Origin: Mycobacterium sp. 1100029.7
GTDB lineage: Bacteria > Actinomycetota > Actinomycetes > Mycobacteriales > Mycobacteriaceae
Assembly (NCBI RefSeq): GCF_001665235.1
Contig: NZ_LZSC01000038.1
Location: 186,001-250,000, forward strand
Direction: 5' to 3'
Length of the DNA stretch: 64,000 nucleotides
In this document: positions 20,284 to 29,418 of the stretch, in pieces
How the letters are laid out: every line of letters starts with the position of its first letter
Numbering within the stretch: the stretch's first letter is position 1
Position numbers and translations under genes: made by a program
The notes under the pieces: model-generated
What the model was told of the DNA's origin: nothing
Database searches by the model: none
Seen by the model: only the letters and a program-made list of their open reading frames with translations

Positions 20284-21213
20284 ATGACTGCACAAGCTCC
20301 GCCGCTACCGCCGTCGAGGCCGGAGTCGCGCGGCCGCCAAATCGCGATCGCCTTCGGGGTTCTGGTGGCCATCGTGAGCGTCTACGTGCTCTCCTTGATC
20401 GCGGTGCACCTGTTGGCCAAATCGGCACCGCCACTGCCGGCGGTGGACTTCACCAAAATCGAGGCCGAGGACAGCGTCGTGCAGGTCAACCTGAGCGAGC
20501 TGAAAACTGTGGCGAATCGACTCACAGTGAATGTTCTTGTCTATCCGAAGGATTCGCTGTACGACAAGAACTTCGGTGTGTTGACCACCGACGCCGCCGT
20601 GCGGCTGTACCCCGACAACGACCTGGGCGACCTGCAATACCCGGTAGGAAAAAACCCGGCGCAGGTCACCACCACGATCGCGGCGCGCGGCGACCCGGGG
20701 AACTGGCCGTTCGACTCCTACAAGACCGAGGTCATCGCGGCTGACGTGTTCACCGGAACCGGCCAGAACCGCGAGAAGGTTCCCGCCCGGGTGGAAGTCA
20801 CCGGCAAGCTCGATGGCTGGGACGCCAGCGTCACCCGCGTCCACGACCCCGAGGACGCCAACCCCGACGTCCAGGACGATGTGATCATCACTTTGCACCG
20901 GTCCAAGGGACAACTGATCTTCGACGTCGGCGTGGTGCTGGTGCTCATCACCCTGCCGGTGTTGGCGCTGTGGGTGGCCATCCCGGTGGCTCTGGGCAGA
21001 ACCTCGTTCTTGCCGCCGATGACGACCTGGTATGGAGCGATGCTGTTCGCGATCGTGCCGCTGCGCAATATCTTGCCGGGCAATCCACCATATGGTTCCT
21101 GGATCGACCAGGCCGTCGTCCTGTGGGTGTTGATAGCGCTGACCGCCGCGCTGTCACTGTTCCTGGTCGGGTGGTGGCGACAACGCGATCGCAAGCCGCC
21201 GAAGAAGGCCTAG
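20284..21213 (+). CDS. DUF4436 membrane protein, copy 1
   Basis: 309 residues. One N-terminal membrane helix (around 20-41), an extracytoplasmic domain of about 170 residues, then three C-terminal helices (around 212-236, 243-262, 277-297). Diagnostic motifs shared with the other two copies are ELKTVANRL, VLVYPKD, NDLGDLQYP, GDPGNWPFDSYKTE and RNILPGNPP. The family (Rv0713-like) has no known function. It is preceded by TAGCATCTGCCCGTG (20219), nearly repeated in front of copy 3, a possible -10 region. It is the first of three paralogues interleaved with pstS and FGE. Confidence 0.8.
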   Translation: MTAQAPPLPPSRPESRGRQIAIAFGVLVAIVSVYVLSLIAVHLLAKSAPPLPAVDFTKIEAEDSVVQVNLSELKTVANRLTVNVLVYPKDSLYDKNFGVLTTDAAVRLYPDNDLGDLQYPVGKNPAQVTTTIAARGDPGNWPFDSYKTEVIAADVFTGTGQNREKVPARVEVTGKLDGWDASVTRVHDPEDANPDVQDDVIITLHRSKGQLIFDVGVVLVLITLPVLALWVAIPVALGRTSFLPPMTTWYGAMLFAIVPLRNILPGNPPYGSWIDQAVVLWVLIALTAALSLFLVGWWRQRDRKPPKKA

Positions 21214-21224
21214 CGCGAAAAGCG

Positions 21225-22355
21225 TTAGCCCGCATTCGCTATCGGCGCCGAGGTGATGGCGTCGACGGCGGTGAAGACCCGTGACTGGAAGTCGGGCGGC
21301 AGCGGGATGTAGCCGTTCTTGTCGAGGTCGGCCTGGCCCGGCCCGACGGCGGCTTGCAGGAACGCCTTGACCGCCTGGCCGACATTGGCGTCGGGGTACT
21401 TCGAGCAGACGATTTCGTAGGTCACCATCACGATCGGATAGACGTCGGGCTGGGTGGGGTTGTAGAAGGCCGTGGTGTCGAGCACCAGATCGTTGCCCTT
21501 GCCGATGATCTTGGCATTGGTGATGGTCTTGCCGACGGTGTCGGTCCCAATCCGCACCGGCCGCAACGACTTCCGGCTCGCCGGGGTCTTGATCTGGGCC
21601 GCGAACAGCCCCTCCTGCATCGCAAAGGACAACTCGTTGTAGGAGATCGAGCCCTCGGTGTTCTTCACCTCCGCCGAGGTGCCGATATTGCCGTGCGCGC
21701 TGGTGCCGACGCCACCGTTGAAAATCTTGCCGGTGCCTTTGTCCCAGGCTCCGCCCGACGCGGCCTGCAGGTAGGCCTGGAAGTGCGCCGTGGTGCCCGA
21801 CGGGTCGGCGCGGTATACGACGTGAATGTTCTCCGGCGGCATCGAGGCGTTCAGCGCGGTGATGGCCGGGTCGTCCCAGCGCGTGATGGTGCCGTTGAAG
21901 ATCTTGGCCAGTGTGGACGCGTCGAGCACCAGGGAGTCGATGGCGTTGAGGTTGTAGGTGATCGCCATCGGGCCGAAGACCACCGGCAGGTTCCAGGCGT
22001 CGGCGCCGCCGCAGCGCTCCTTGGCGGCGGCGTACTGGTCGCCGGACAGCGGCAGGTCGGACCCGGCGAAGTCGGTCTTACCGGAGAGGAAGTCGGCGAC
22101 TCCGACGCCCGAACCATTTGCCGTGTAGGACAAATTCTGGCCCTTACAGGCCTTCGAATAGGCATCGATGAATCGCTTGACCGCATTTGCCTGCGCGGTC
22201 GAGCCGCTCGCCGTGATTTCTTGCTTACCGCCGCAATCGACCCTGGATCCATTGGCGTAGGACAGTGCTGTGTGGGATTGGCCGCCGCATCCCGCGAGCA
22301 CCAGTGCGGTCGCGGCCAACAAGCTCATGGCGGCAGCCGGTCTGTTGTGCTTCAC
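21225..22355 (-). CDS. pstS: PstS phosphate-binding lipoprotein
   Basis: A 376-residue periplasmic phosphate-binding protein. The signal peptide ends in LAGC (lipobox, Cys at residue 23), so it is lipid-anchored. Ligand-binding loops are recognisable: [21 protein letters not shown] and [11 protein letters not shown], with [13 protein letters not shown] further on. The start is GTG at 22355 with AGGAGG upstream. No pstC, pstA or pstB genes are nearby, so this is an orphan copy, as several mycobacterial PstS genes are. It lies between DUF4436 copies 1 and 2, on the opposite strand. Confidence 0.93.
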   Translation of the reverse strand: MKHNRPAAAMSLLAATALVLAGCGGQSHTALSYANGSRVDCGGKQEITASGSTAQANAVKRFIDAYSKACKGQNLSYTANGSGVGVADFLSGKTDFAGSDLPLSGDQYAAAKERCGGADAWNLPVVFGPMAITYNLNAIDSLVLDASTLAKIFNGTITRWDDPAITALNASMPPENIHVVYRADPSGTTAHFQAYLQAASGGAWDKGTGKIFNGGVGTSAHGNIGTSAEVKNTEGSISYNELSFAMQEGLFAAQIKTPASRKSLRPVRIGTDTVGKTITNAKIIGKGNDLVLDTTAFYNPTQPDVYPIVMVTYEIVCSKYPDANVGQAVKAFLQAAVGPGQADLDKNGYIPLPPDFQSRVFTAVDAITSAPIANAG

Positions 22356-22833
22356 GTTGATTTCCTCCTGGGGTCAAAGGTGGTGAAACGGCACTCGGCA
22401 GTGTCCGAAGTCTAACGGTGTGAGGTTATCGGGCGGCATTGAGCTGGGAAATCGGAGTAACCGGATCAGATGCCGGCAGCTGCGTATTCAATCTCCCGAA
22501 GCATAGATGTCGGGAACGTCGTTGCGCATCGCCGGGGCGATCAAGACGGCGCCCGGGGTCGGCGCTGGGCCCGGTGTCGGGGCGCCGTGGCGCCGCTGAG
22601 TCGATACACCCGACAGTGAGAACCATCGAAGCGACGCGCAAACAAACATCAGATGAATGGATAATTTCGGCCGCGGATCGTTACCGAAAGGCGGTGGCCG
22701 AGAGTTTGCGAAATCGGCATGTCGGGCGGTTTTTAGACGAGTTGACTGCCGGCTGTCGCGGCGTCGGCTACGGTTAGCTGGAATTGCCCAGCAATGCAAG
22801 TTCGCTTGCTTTTGTCCCCGATGGTGGTGCCTG
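22356..22833. other. 478-bp gap between pstS and DUF4436 copy 2
   Basis: This should hold the divergent promoters of pstS and DUF4436 copy 2. On the pstS side, TAGACT (complement of 22409-22414) is a possible -10, but no -35 fits it. On the other side, TACGGT (22769) is a weak -10 candidate. Several short open frames occur, but none has a recognisable product or a good start. I see no repeat or RNA gene. Confidence 0.4.
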
Positions 22834-23718
22834 ATGACCGTGCAAACCCCGCCCGCACACGCCGCGCCGCCGCCACCCAAGGACAAGAGCCGCGTATTTC
22901 TGGGGCTCGGCGTTTTGATCGCGTTCATCGTGGTTTACGCGTTGTCGTTGTTCGGCTTCCATCTGCTGGGTAGGTCGGCGGCGCCCCTGAAAGCCCCGGA
23001 CCTCAACGCGGCCGACGACACCGTGGTCCTGGTCCGTCTCGAGGAGCTCAAGACGGTCGCGAACCGTCTGTCGGTGAAGGTGCTGGTGTATCCGAAGGAA
23101 GAGATGTGGGACTCGCGCCTGGAAGTCCTGAAATCGGATACGGCGGTTCGCATGGATCCGCCGAATGACCTGGGGGACCTGGTCTATCCGGCGGGGAAGT
23201 CGCCGGCGCAGGTGGCCACCACGATCGAGGCGCACGGCGATCCGGGGATCTGGCCCTTCGACTCGTACGAAACCGACACCCTCTCGGCCGACGTGCTCGT
23301 CGGATCCGGTGACGAGCGCAAGTACCGACCCGCTCGCTTGGAGGTGGCCGGAAAATTAGACGGCTGGGATGTCAGCGTTGCGCGGGTCGGCGAGGGTGGC
23401 GACAGCGTGACCATCACGCTGCACCGGTCCAAGGCCCCATTGATCTTCGACCTCGGCATCTGTCTGGTCCTCTTCGCCCTGCCGACCATGGCGTTGGCGG
23501 TCGTCATTCCGATGATGCTCGGTAAACGAAAGTTGGTGCCGCCGTTCGGCGGTTGGTTCGCCGCGCTGTTGTTCGCGGTCATCCCGATCCGCAACTTCCT
23601 GCCCGGGGCGCCGCCACCTGGAGCCTGGATCGACCAAGCGCTGGTGATCTGGGTGTTGATCGCACTCGTCGGCGCAATGGGGTTGTACATGTTCACCTGG
23701 TACAAGCGAACGGATTGA
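22834..23718 (+). CDS. DUF4436 membrane protein, copy 2
   Basis: 294 residues with the same layout as copy 1: N-terminal helix (around 22-44), extracytoplasmic domain and three C-terminal helices. The shared motifs are present with changes: EELKTVANRL, VLVYPKEEMWDSR, NDLGDLVYPAGK, GDPGIWPFDSYET and RNFLPGAPPPG. The upstream frame is open, but I chose ATG 22834, which aligns with the MT start of the other copies. It is followed after 28 bp by the FGE gene. Confidence 0.8.
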   Translation: MTVQTPPAHAAPPPPKDKSRVFLGLGVLIAFIVVYALSLFGFHLLGRSAAPLKAPDLNAADDTVVLVRLEELKTVANRLSVKVLVYPKEEMWDSRLEVLKSDTAVRMDPPNDLGDLVYPAGKSPAQVATTIEAHGDPGIWPFDSYETDTLSADVLVGSGDERKYRPARLEVAGKLDGWDVSVARVGEGGDSVTITLHRSKAPLIFDLGICLVLFALPTMALAVVIPMMLGKRKLVPPFGGWFAALLFAVIPIRNFLPGAPPPGAWIDQALVIWVLIALVGAMGLYMFTWYKRTD

Positions 23719-23746
23719 CGCGCGCCGGTCGGCCTACCCTGAGAAG

Positions 23747-24646
23747 GTGCTCACCGAGCTGGTCGACCTCCCCGGCGGCACCTTCCGTATGGGCTCGACG
23801 AGTTTCTATCCCGAAGAAGCGCCGATCCATACCGTGACCGTCGGCCCATTCGCGGTCGAGCGGCATCCGGTGACCAACGCGCAATTCGCCGAATTCGTCT
23901 CCACCACAGGCTATGTCACGGTTGCTGAGCAGCCGATCGATCCGGCGTTGTATCCCGGGGTGGATCCAGACCAGCTGCGTGCGGGCGCGATGGTGTTCCG
24001 CCCGACGCCCGGGCCGGTCGATCTGCGCGACTGGCGGCAATGGTGGGATTGGGTACCGGGCGCCGATTGGCGCCACCCCTTCGGACCCGACAGCGGCATC
24101 GCCGATCGCGCCGACCATCCGGTCGTGCAGGTGGCCTATCCGGACGCCGCCGCCTACGCGCGCTGGGCCGGTCGCCGGCTGCCGACGGAGGCTGAGTGGG
24201 AATTCGCGGCGCGCGGCGGCAGCCCGACAACCTACGGGTGGGGCGATGAGCCCCACCCCGACGGAGCGCTGATGGCCAACACCTGGCAGGGCAGCTTTCC
24301 CTACCGCAACGACGGTGCGCGTGGCTGGACGGGCACCTCCCCGGTGGGAACGTTCGCGCCCAACGGATTTGGATTGTGGGACATGATCGGCAACGTCTGG
24401 GAATGGACCGCCACCGAGTTCTCCGCGCACCATCGGATCGATCAGCCGCCGAAAACGTGTTGCACACCGTCAGGCCCGGCCGACCCGTCGGTCAGCCAGG
24501 CGCTCAAGGGCGGCTCGCATCTGTGCGCGCCGGAGTACTGCCACCGCTACCGTCCGGCGGCACGGTCACCGCAATCGCAGGACACGGCAACGACCCATAT
24601 CGGATTTCGCTGCGTCTCCGACCATGGGGCGGGCGCGACGCGTTAA
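23747..24646 (+). CDS. Formylglycine-generating enzyme (sulfatase activator)
   Basis: A 299-residue FGE-sulfatase domain protein that oxidises the CxPxR cysteine of sulfatases to formylglycine. Family motifs: GGTFRMGST at the N-terminus, WAGRRLPTEAEWEFAARGG near residue 140, GLWDMIGNVWEW near residue 205 and the end THIGFRCVSD. The copper-binding, active-site cysteines are Cys260 and Cys265 in HLCAPEYCHRYRP. The expected substrate, AtsA, is encoded 4 kb upstream. The start is GTG at 23747. The M. tuberculosis counterpart is Rv0712. Confidence 0.93.
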   Translation: MLTELVDLPGGTFRMGSTSFYPEEAPIHTVTVGPFAVERHPVTNAQFAEFVSTTGYVTVAEQPIDPALYPGVDPDQLRAGAMVFRPTPGPVDLRDWRQWWDWVPGADWRHPFGPDSGIADRADHPVVQVAYPDAAAYARWAGRRLPTEAEWEFAARGGSPTTYGWGDEPHPDGALMANTWQGSFPYRNDGARGWTGTSPVGTFAPNGFGLWDMIGNVWEWTATEFSAHHRIDQPPKTCCTPSGPADPSVSQALKGGSHLCAPEYCHRYRPAARSPQSQDTATTHIGFRCVSDHGAGATR

Positions 24647-24781
24647 CGGCGGCTTGCGAGAAAATGACAAAAGGCCCTCTGGCGTGCGATTTCGCTGCGG
24701 GGGACCCCCGGATGTTCGCTACCATCTGCCCGTGTCGCCCCTACAGGCTGGCTGCCGCCAGCGAGTTGCCGGCCGGGACCG

Positions 24782-25735
24782 ATGACCACCGAAACCCCGC
24801 AGGCTCCCGCGCCCCCACAGCCGGACAAACCGCAGAAACCCGGTGTCCGTGGCTACCTCGCCAGGCACCGGCCCCGAATCTCACTCGGCGTGTTCATTCT
24901 CGCGATCGTCATCGGCACCTACACCTTTTCGCTGTTCGGTGTGCACTATCTGCAGCGGTCGGCGGGGCCGCTGCCGCCGCTGGACCTGAGCCAGGGCGGC
25001 GGCAACGACACCATCGTGCAGTTGCGCCTCGACGACATGAAGACCACCGCGAACCGTCTCAAGGTGGACGTGCTCGTCTACCCGCCGGATACCTTGTACG
25101 ACAAGCGATTCGACGTGCTGAACACCGACGTCGCGGTGCGTCTGTACCCGACCAGTGACCTGGGGGACCTGCAGTTCCCGAAGGGCAAGGCGCCGGCACA
25201 GGTCGAGACCAACATCGAAGCGCACGGCGACCCGGCGAACTGGCCCTTCGACACCTACAAGACCGAAAAGATCTCGGCCGACACGTTGATCGGTTCCGGC
25301 GACGGCCGCAAGAAAATCCCCGCCCGCGTCGAGGTGACCGGCGGGCTGGACGGCTGGGACGTCGACGTCAAACGCGTCGACGAGACCAACGACGTGAGCT
25401 CGCGCGGCCTCGACGACGCCCAGCTGGTCATCACCATGAAACGCGCCAAGGGCCCGCTGGTATTCGACATGTTCATCTGCGTCGTCCTGGTCACCCTGCC
25501 CACCTTGGCGCTGTTGGTGGCCATCCCGATGGCGATGGGCAAGCGAAAGTTCGTGCCACCGTTCGGCACCTGGTACGCCGCGATGCTGTTCGCCATCGTC
25601 CCGCTGCGCAATATCCTGCCCGGCTCACCACCGCCGGGCTCCTGGATAGACCAGGCCGTGGTGCAGTGGGTGCTGATCGCCTTGGTGGTGGCGATGAGCC
25701 TGTACATCTTCGCGTGGGTACGGCAGGGCGACTGA
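24782..25735 (+). CDS. DUF4436 membrane protein, copy 3 (Rv0713 position)
   Basis: 317 residues. A Pro-rich cytoplasmic N-terminus, a membrane helix (around 36-58), an extracytoplasmic domain and three C-terminal helices. Motifs match copy 1 closely: DMKTTANRLKV, VLVYPPDTLYDKRF, SDLGDLQFPKGK, GDPANWPFDTYKTEK and RNILPGSPPPG. Being next to FGE, it is the positional equivalent of Rv0713. TACCATCTGCCCGTG (24720-24734) upstream resembles the sequence before copy 1. Function unknown. Confidence 0.82.
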   Translation: MTTETPQAPAPPQPDKPQKPGVRGYLARHRPRISLGVFILAIVIGTYTFSLFGVHYLQRSAGPLPPLDLSQGGGNDTIVQLRLDDMKTTANRLKVDVLVYPPDTLYDKRFDVLNTDVAVRLYPTSDLGDLQFPKGKAPAQVETNIEAHGDPANWPFDTYKTEKISADTLIGSGDGRKKIPARVEVTGGLDGWDVDVKRVDETNDVSSRGLDDAQLVITMKRAKGPLVFDMFICVVLVTLPTLALLVAIPMAMGKRKFVPPFGTWYAAMLFAIVPLRNILPGSPPPGSWIDQAVVQWVLIALVVAMSLYIFAWVRQGD

Positions 25736-25758
25736 CCCGGTACGGCCGACCGACCGCG

Positions 25759-26133
25759 TCAGTGTCCTTCGCCGCGGGGTTGGTTGGCGACAAAACACTG
25801 CACGCGCATCGCGGCGTCGGTCGGCTTGACTCCCATGCCGATCAAGATCGCCGTGACCTGCTCGGGGGAGTCACCGGAATCGAGATCCGTCTGGATCACG
25901 TGGACGCTCGGGAACCAGACATCCGCGCTCACCCCCGGCGGCGGGGGCTTGGTGTCGCCACCCAGGCAACTGGCGTAACCGTCGATGCCGGTCGCGCCCT
26001 GGGCAGCGGGCGCCTCGATCAGCACGACCGGGGCGATGAGCAGGCCGGCGATCGCGGCGGCGATCTGGCTGGAACGTTCACGACGGCCGGGGCGGACAGC
26101 TCCCTGGACGCTGCTGAAATTACGCATCTGCAT
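25759..26133 (-). CDS. Small exported protein of unknown function
   Basis: 124 residues. A basic N-terminus (RPGRRERSSQ) leads into a hydrophobic segment (IAAAIAGLLIAPVVLI) and a likely signal peptidase site after AAQGA. The mature part of about 75 residues has two cysteines and ends near VQCFVANQPRGEGH. It recalls small DUF732-like mycobacterial secreted proteins, but I cannot assign it to a family. I chose ATG 26133; the longer open frame upstream adds a basic stretch that would spoil the signal. It is convergent with DUF4436 copy 3. Confidence 0.65.
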   Translation of the reverse strand: MQMRNFSSVQGAVRPGRRERSSQIAAAIAGLLIAPVVLIEAPAAQGATGIDGYASCLGGDTKPPPPGVSADVWFPSVHVIQTDLDSGDSPEQVTAILIGMGVKPTDAAMRVQCFVANQPRGEGH

Positions 26134-26252
26134 CGCGATCGGCTCCCTTATGTCGCTGCGGGCAAATCCTAACGCTTTGCCCTTTCTCAAGTGGCCGATC
26201 AAGCGCTGAATTACCCGGTGTGCGCCCGCCGAGTACCGGGATGACCAGGAAT

Positions 26253-26299
26253 TTGGCGCTGAGCAGGTCTTCACCTAGACTCTAGGGGTTGCCTTGGGC
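26253..26299 (+). promoter_or_regulatory. Candidate promoter of the spc operon (rplN)
   Basis: TTGGCG (26253-26258), 17 bp, then TAGACT (26276-26281) is a good SigA-type promoter. GGGGTTGCCTTGGGC (26285-26299) follows and matches the element after the rpsJ promoter. The leader to rplN is about 160 nt. The rest of the 313-bp gap 26134-26446 shows no gene. Confidence 0.55.
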
Positions 26300-26446
26300 A
26301 GACCTCGGCCGGTGCGTGCAAGCGTCACAGGCCCTGCGTGCCCTTCGGTGACAAAGACCGCGCACGTCAGGTTGGTGGGCTTCGTTTGTGGGGGCCTCGC
26401 CAAGGCGCTTCCTGCCGTGCACACGTGAACTCAGTCAGGAGATCGA

Positions 26447-26815
26447 GTGATTCAGCAGGAATCGCGGCTGAAGGTCGCCGACAACACCGGCGCCAAGGAG
26501 ATCTTGTGCATCCGGGTGCTCGGTGGTTCGTCGCGACGCTACGCCGGCATCGGTGATGTCATCGTCGCCACCGTGAAGGACGCCATCCCCGGCGGCAACG
26601 TCAAGCGGGGAGACGTCGTCAAGGCCGTCGTGGTGCGCACCGTCAAGGAGCGCAGGCGTCCCGACGGCAGCTACATCAAGTTCGACGAGAACGCCGCGGT
26701 AATCATCAAGCCCGACAACGACCCGCGCGGAACCCGCATCTTCGGGCCGGTCGGGCGCGAACTGCGCGAGAAGCGATTCATGAAGATCATCTCGCTGGCT
26801 CCGGAGGTTTTGTAG
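26447..26815 (+). CDS. rplN: 50S ribosomal protein L14
   Basis: 122 residues, normal length. It contacts 16S rRNA across the subunit interface and binds the silencing factor RsfS. It begins [18 protein letters not shown] and keeps the [14 protein letters not shown] loop. The start is GTG at 26447, preceded by CAGGAGATC. It is the first gene of the spc operon; its stop abuts the rplX start. Confidence 0.98.
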
Positions 26816-27133
26816 ATGAAGGTCAAAAAGGACGACACCGTCCTGGTGATCGCGGGTAAGGACAAGGGCGCCAAAGGCAAAGTGCTCAAGGTCTACCCCG
26901 AGCGCAACCGGGTGCTGGTCGAGGGCGTCAACGCCATCAAGAAGCACACCGCGGTTTCGACCAATCAGCGCGGCGCGCAGTCGGGCGGAATCGTCACGCA
27001 GGAAGCTCCGATCGACGCGTCCAACGTGATGGTGGTCGACTCCGACGGCAAGCCGACCCGCGTCGGCTACCGGGTCGACGAGGAAACCGGGAAGCGCGTC
27101 CGTATTTCCAAGCGCAACGGCAAGGACATCTGA
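26816..27133 (+). CDS. rplX: 50S ribosomal protein L24
   Basis: 105 residues. An assembly initiator of the 50S subunit with an N-terminal KOW motif ([20 protein letters not shown]). The start ATG 26816 directly follows the rplN stop. One base separates it from rplE. Confidence 0.98.
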   Translation: MKVKKDDTVLVIAGKDKGAKGKVLKVYPERNRVLVEGVNAIKKHTAVSTNQRGAQSGGIVTQEAPIDASNVMVVDSDGKPTRVGYRVDEETGKRVRISKRNGKDI

Positions 27134-27134
27134 C

Positions 27135-27698
27135 ATGACCACCGCAGAAAAAGTGCAGCCGCGCCTGAAAGAGCGCTACCGCAACGAAATTCGCGATGCG
27201 CTGCACAAAGAATTCGGCTACGCCAACGTCATGCAGATTCCGACGGTGACCAAGGTCGTCGTCAACATGGGTGTCGGTGACGCGGCCCGTGACGCCAAGC
27301 TGATCAACGGCGCGGTCAGCGACTTGGCCCTGATCACCGGTCAGCGGCCCGAGATTCGCAAGGCCCGCAAGTCGATCGCGCAGTTCAAGCTGCGCGAGGG
27401 CATGCCGATCGGTGCACGTGTGACGCTGCGGGGCGACCGGATGTGGGAGTTCCTCGACCGGCTCACTTCGATTGCGCTGCCGCGTATTCGCGACTTCCGC
27501 GGGCTTTCGCCCAAGCAGTTCGACGGTGTCGGCAACTACACCTTCGGTCTGGCCGAGCAGTCGGTGTTCCACGAGATCGATGTGGACAAGATCGACCGGG
27601 TCCGCGGCATGGACATCAACGTCGTCACCTCGGCGACGAACGACGACGAAGGACGAGCGCTGTTGCGGGCCCTCGGCTTTCCGTTCAAGGAGAACTGA
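27135..27698 (+). CDS. rplE: 50S ribosomal protein L5
   Basis: 187 residues. It binds 5S rRNA in the central protuberance and contacts P-site tRNA. Recognisable stretches are [11 protein letters not shown] near residue 38, the [15 protein letters not shown] segment and [17 protein letters not shown]. It is followed by rpsN after 4 bp. Confidence 0.98.
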   Translation: MTTAEKVQPRLKERYRNEIRDALHKEFGYANVMQIPTVTKVVVNMGVGDAARDAKLINGAVSDLALITGQRPEIRKARKSIAQFKLREGMPIGARVTLRGDRMWEFLDRLTSIALPRIRDFRGLSPKQFDGVGNYTFGLAEQSVFHEIDVDKIDRVRGMDINVVTSATNDDEGRALLRALGFPFKEN

Positions 27699-27702
27699 GT
27701 AA

Positions 27703-27888
27703 ATGGCTAAGAAGGCATTGGTCAACAAGGCCGCGCAGAAACCGAAGTTCGCGGTCCGTGGCTACACGCGCTGCAACAGGTGCGGCCGCCCACGCGCGGT
27801 CTTCCGCAAGTTCGGGCTGTGCAGGATCTGCCTGCGCGAGATGGCGCACGCGGGCGAGCTGCCCGGCGTGCAAAAGAGCAGCTGGTAA
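27703..27888 (+). CDS. rpsN: 30S ribosomal protein S14, zinc-binding type
   Basis: 61 residues, the short zinc-ribbon form (type Z, rpsN1). Two CxxC pairs, CNRC and CRIC, bind zinc, the form used when zinc is plentiful. It lies in the 30S head near S3 and S10. It sits in its usual position between rplE and rpsH. A 139-bp gap with a MIRU-like element follows. Confidence 0.97.
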   Translation: MAKKALVNKAAQKPKFAVRGYTRCNRCGRPRAVFRKFGLCRICLREMAHAGELPGVQKSSW

Positions 27889-27974
27889 CTCCCAGGAATT
27901 TTTAGACCACCCCAGAACAGGTGCGCGACAGGCCCCTAGCGGGAACCATCGCGAGGAAGGTTACAGACGCTGTC

Positions 27975-28031
27975 ATGACCGCGGTATTGACGATGCAGAG
28001 CGCAGCGATGAAGAGGAGAAGCGCTCGATGA
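27975..28031 (+). repeat. MIRU-like unit with an 18-codon frame ending in the rpsH start
   Basis: GACGATGCAGAGCGCAGCGATG (27989 onward, continuing AAGAGGAGAAGCGC to 28024) closely resembles the core of the mycobacterial interspersed repetitive unit. A small frame starts at ATG 27975, encodes 18 residues ([18 protein letters not shown]) and stops at TGA 28029-28031, overlapping the rpsH ATG 28028 as ATGA. Such stop-start overlaps are a described MIRU feature. The AGGAGA within it serves as the rpsH ribosome-binding site. Confidence 0.65.
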
Positions 28032-28426
28032 CTATGACGGATCCGATCGCAGACTTCTTAACACGTCTGCGCAACGCCAACTCGGCGTACCACGACGAGG
28101 TGACCCTGCCTCACTCGAAGATCAAGGCGAACATCGCCCAGATCCTCAAGAGCGAGGGATACATCAGCGATTTCCGGACCGAAGATGCTCGGGTCGGCAA
28201 GTCGTTGGTGGTCCAGCTCAAGTACGGGCCCAGCCGGGAGCGCAGCATCGCCGGCTTGCGCCGGGTGTCCAAGCCCGGTCTGCGGGTGTACGCGAAGTCG
28301 ACCGGTCTGCCCCGCGTACTCGGCGGGCTGGGCGTGGCGATCATCTCGACATCCTCGGGCCTGCTCACCGACCGTCAGGCTGCTCGACAAGGCGTGGGCG
28401 GCGAAGTCCTCGCGTACGTGTGGTAG
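28028..28426 (+). CDS. rpsH: 30S ribosomal protein S8
   Basis: 132 residues. A primary 16S rRNA binder of the central domain. It begins [18 protein letters not shown] and ends with the conserved [24 protein letters not shown] region. The open frame continues far upstream, but ATG 28028 fits the family length and has AGGAGAAG six bases ahead, inside a MIRU-like element. Confidence 0.97.
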   Translation: MTMTDPIADFLTRLRNANSAYHDEVTLPHSKIKANIAQILKSEGYISDFRTEDARVGKSLVVQLKYGPSRERSIAGLRRVSKPGLRVYAKSTGLPRVLGGLGVAIISTSSGLLTDRQAARQGVGGEVLAYVW

Positions 28427-28449
28427 GGGCGGGGAGGTAACGAAAAACT

Positions 28450-28989
28450 ATGTCGCGCATTGGTAAGAAGCCGATTCCGGTTCCCACCGGGGTCGATGTG
28501 ACGATCGACGGCCAAAAGGTCTCGGTGAAGGGCCCCAAGGGCACCCTCGACCTGACGGTGGCCGAACCGATCACGGTGGCGCGCAGCGAAGACGGCGCGA
28601 TCGTGGTCAACCGTCCGGACGACGAGCGGGAAAACCGTTCGCTGCACGGGCTTTCGCGTACGTTGGTGTCCAACCTGGTCACCGGCGTCACGCAGGGCTA
28701 CACCACCAAGATGGAAATCTTCGGCGTCGGCTACCGGGTGCAGCTCAAGGGCTCCAACCTCGAGTTCGCGCTCGGATACAGCCACCCGGTGGTGATCGAA
28801 GCCCCCGACGGCATCACCTTCGCGGTCGAGTCGCCGACGAAGTTCAGTGTCACCGGGATCGACAAGCAAAAGGTCGGCCAGATTTCGGCGAACATCCGCC
28901 GCCTGCGCCGCCCCGACCCGTACAAGGGCAAGGGCGTGCGCTACGAGGGTGAGCAGGTCCGCCGCAAGGTCGGAAAGACAGGTAAGTAG
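28450..28989 (+). CDS. rplF: 50S ribosomal protein L6
   Basis: 179 residues. It has two repeated domains and lies near the sarcin-ricin loop. It begins [15 protein letters not shown] and carries the C-terminal signature [23 protein letters not shown] precedes the ATG. It is followed by rplR after 2 bp. Confidence 0.98.
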   Translation: MSRIGKKPIPVPTGVDVTIDGQKVSVKGPKGTLDLTVAEPITVARSEDGAIVVNRPDDERENRSLHGLSRTLVSNLVTGVTQGYTTKMEIFGVGYRVQLKGSNLEFALGYSHPVVIEAPDGITFAVESPTKFSVTGIDKQKVGQISANIRRLRRPDPYKGKGVRYEGEQVRRKVGKTGK

Positions 28990-28991
28990 TC

Positions 28992-29396
28992 ATGGCGCAA
29001 AAGCAAGCTACCGCCGAGCGGAAGCCGGTGGGGCAGAGCGTTTCTGCAACTCGCCGGGTCTCTCGGCTGCGTCGCCACGCCCGGCTGCGCAAAAAGATCT
29101 CGGGTACCCCGCAGCGTCCGCGGCTGGTGATCAACCGGTCCGCGCGCCACATTCACGTGCAGCTGGTCAACGACGAGAACGGCACCACGGTGGCCGCTGC
29201 GTCGTCCATCGAAGCCGACGTGCGCGGCTTGGACGGGGACAAGAAGTCCCGCAGCGTTCGGGTCGGCCAATTGATCGCCGAGCGGGCCAAGGCCGCGGGC
29301 ATCGACAGCGTGGTGTTCGACCGTGGCGGATACACCTACGGCGGACGGATCGCGGCGCTGGCAGATGCCGCCCGCGAGAACGGATTGAAATTCTGA
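28992..29396 (+). CDS. rplR: 50S ribosomal protein L18
   Basis: 134 residues. A 5S rRNA-binding protein. The Arg-rich N-terminus ([18 protein letters not shown]) and the C-terminal [20 protein letters not shown] are family hallmarks. The N-terminus is slightly longer than in Escherichia coli. A 22-bp gap precedes rpsE. Confidence 0.98.
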   Translation: MAQKQATAERKPVGQSVSATRRVSRLRRHARLRKKISGTPQRPRLVINRSARHIHVQLVNDENGTTVAAASSIEADVRGLDGDKKSRSVRVGQLIAERAKAAGIDSVVFDRGGYTYGGRIAALADAARENGLKF

Positions 29397-29418
29397 TGAC
29401 TACTGGAAGGACCGCATA

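Noticed and set aside
22426..22777. Small open frames on both strands between pstS and DUF4436 copy 2
   Set aside because: No good ribosome-binding sites, no recognisable family and overlap with the likely promoter region.
27443..28027. Upstream extension of the rpsH frame over rplE and rpsN
   Set aside because: It overlaps two ribosomal genes out of frame; the known S8 length fits ATG 28028.
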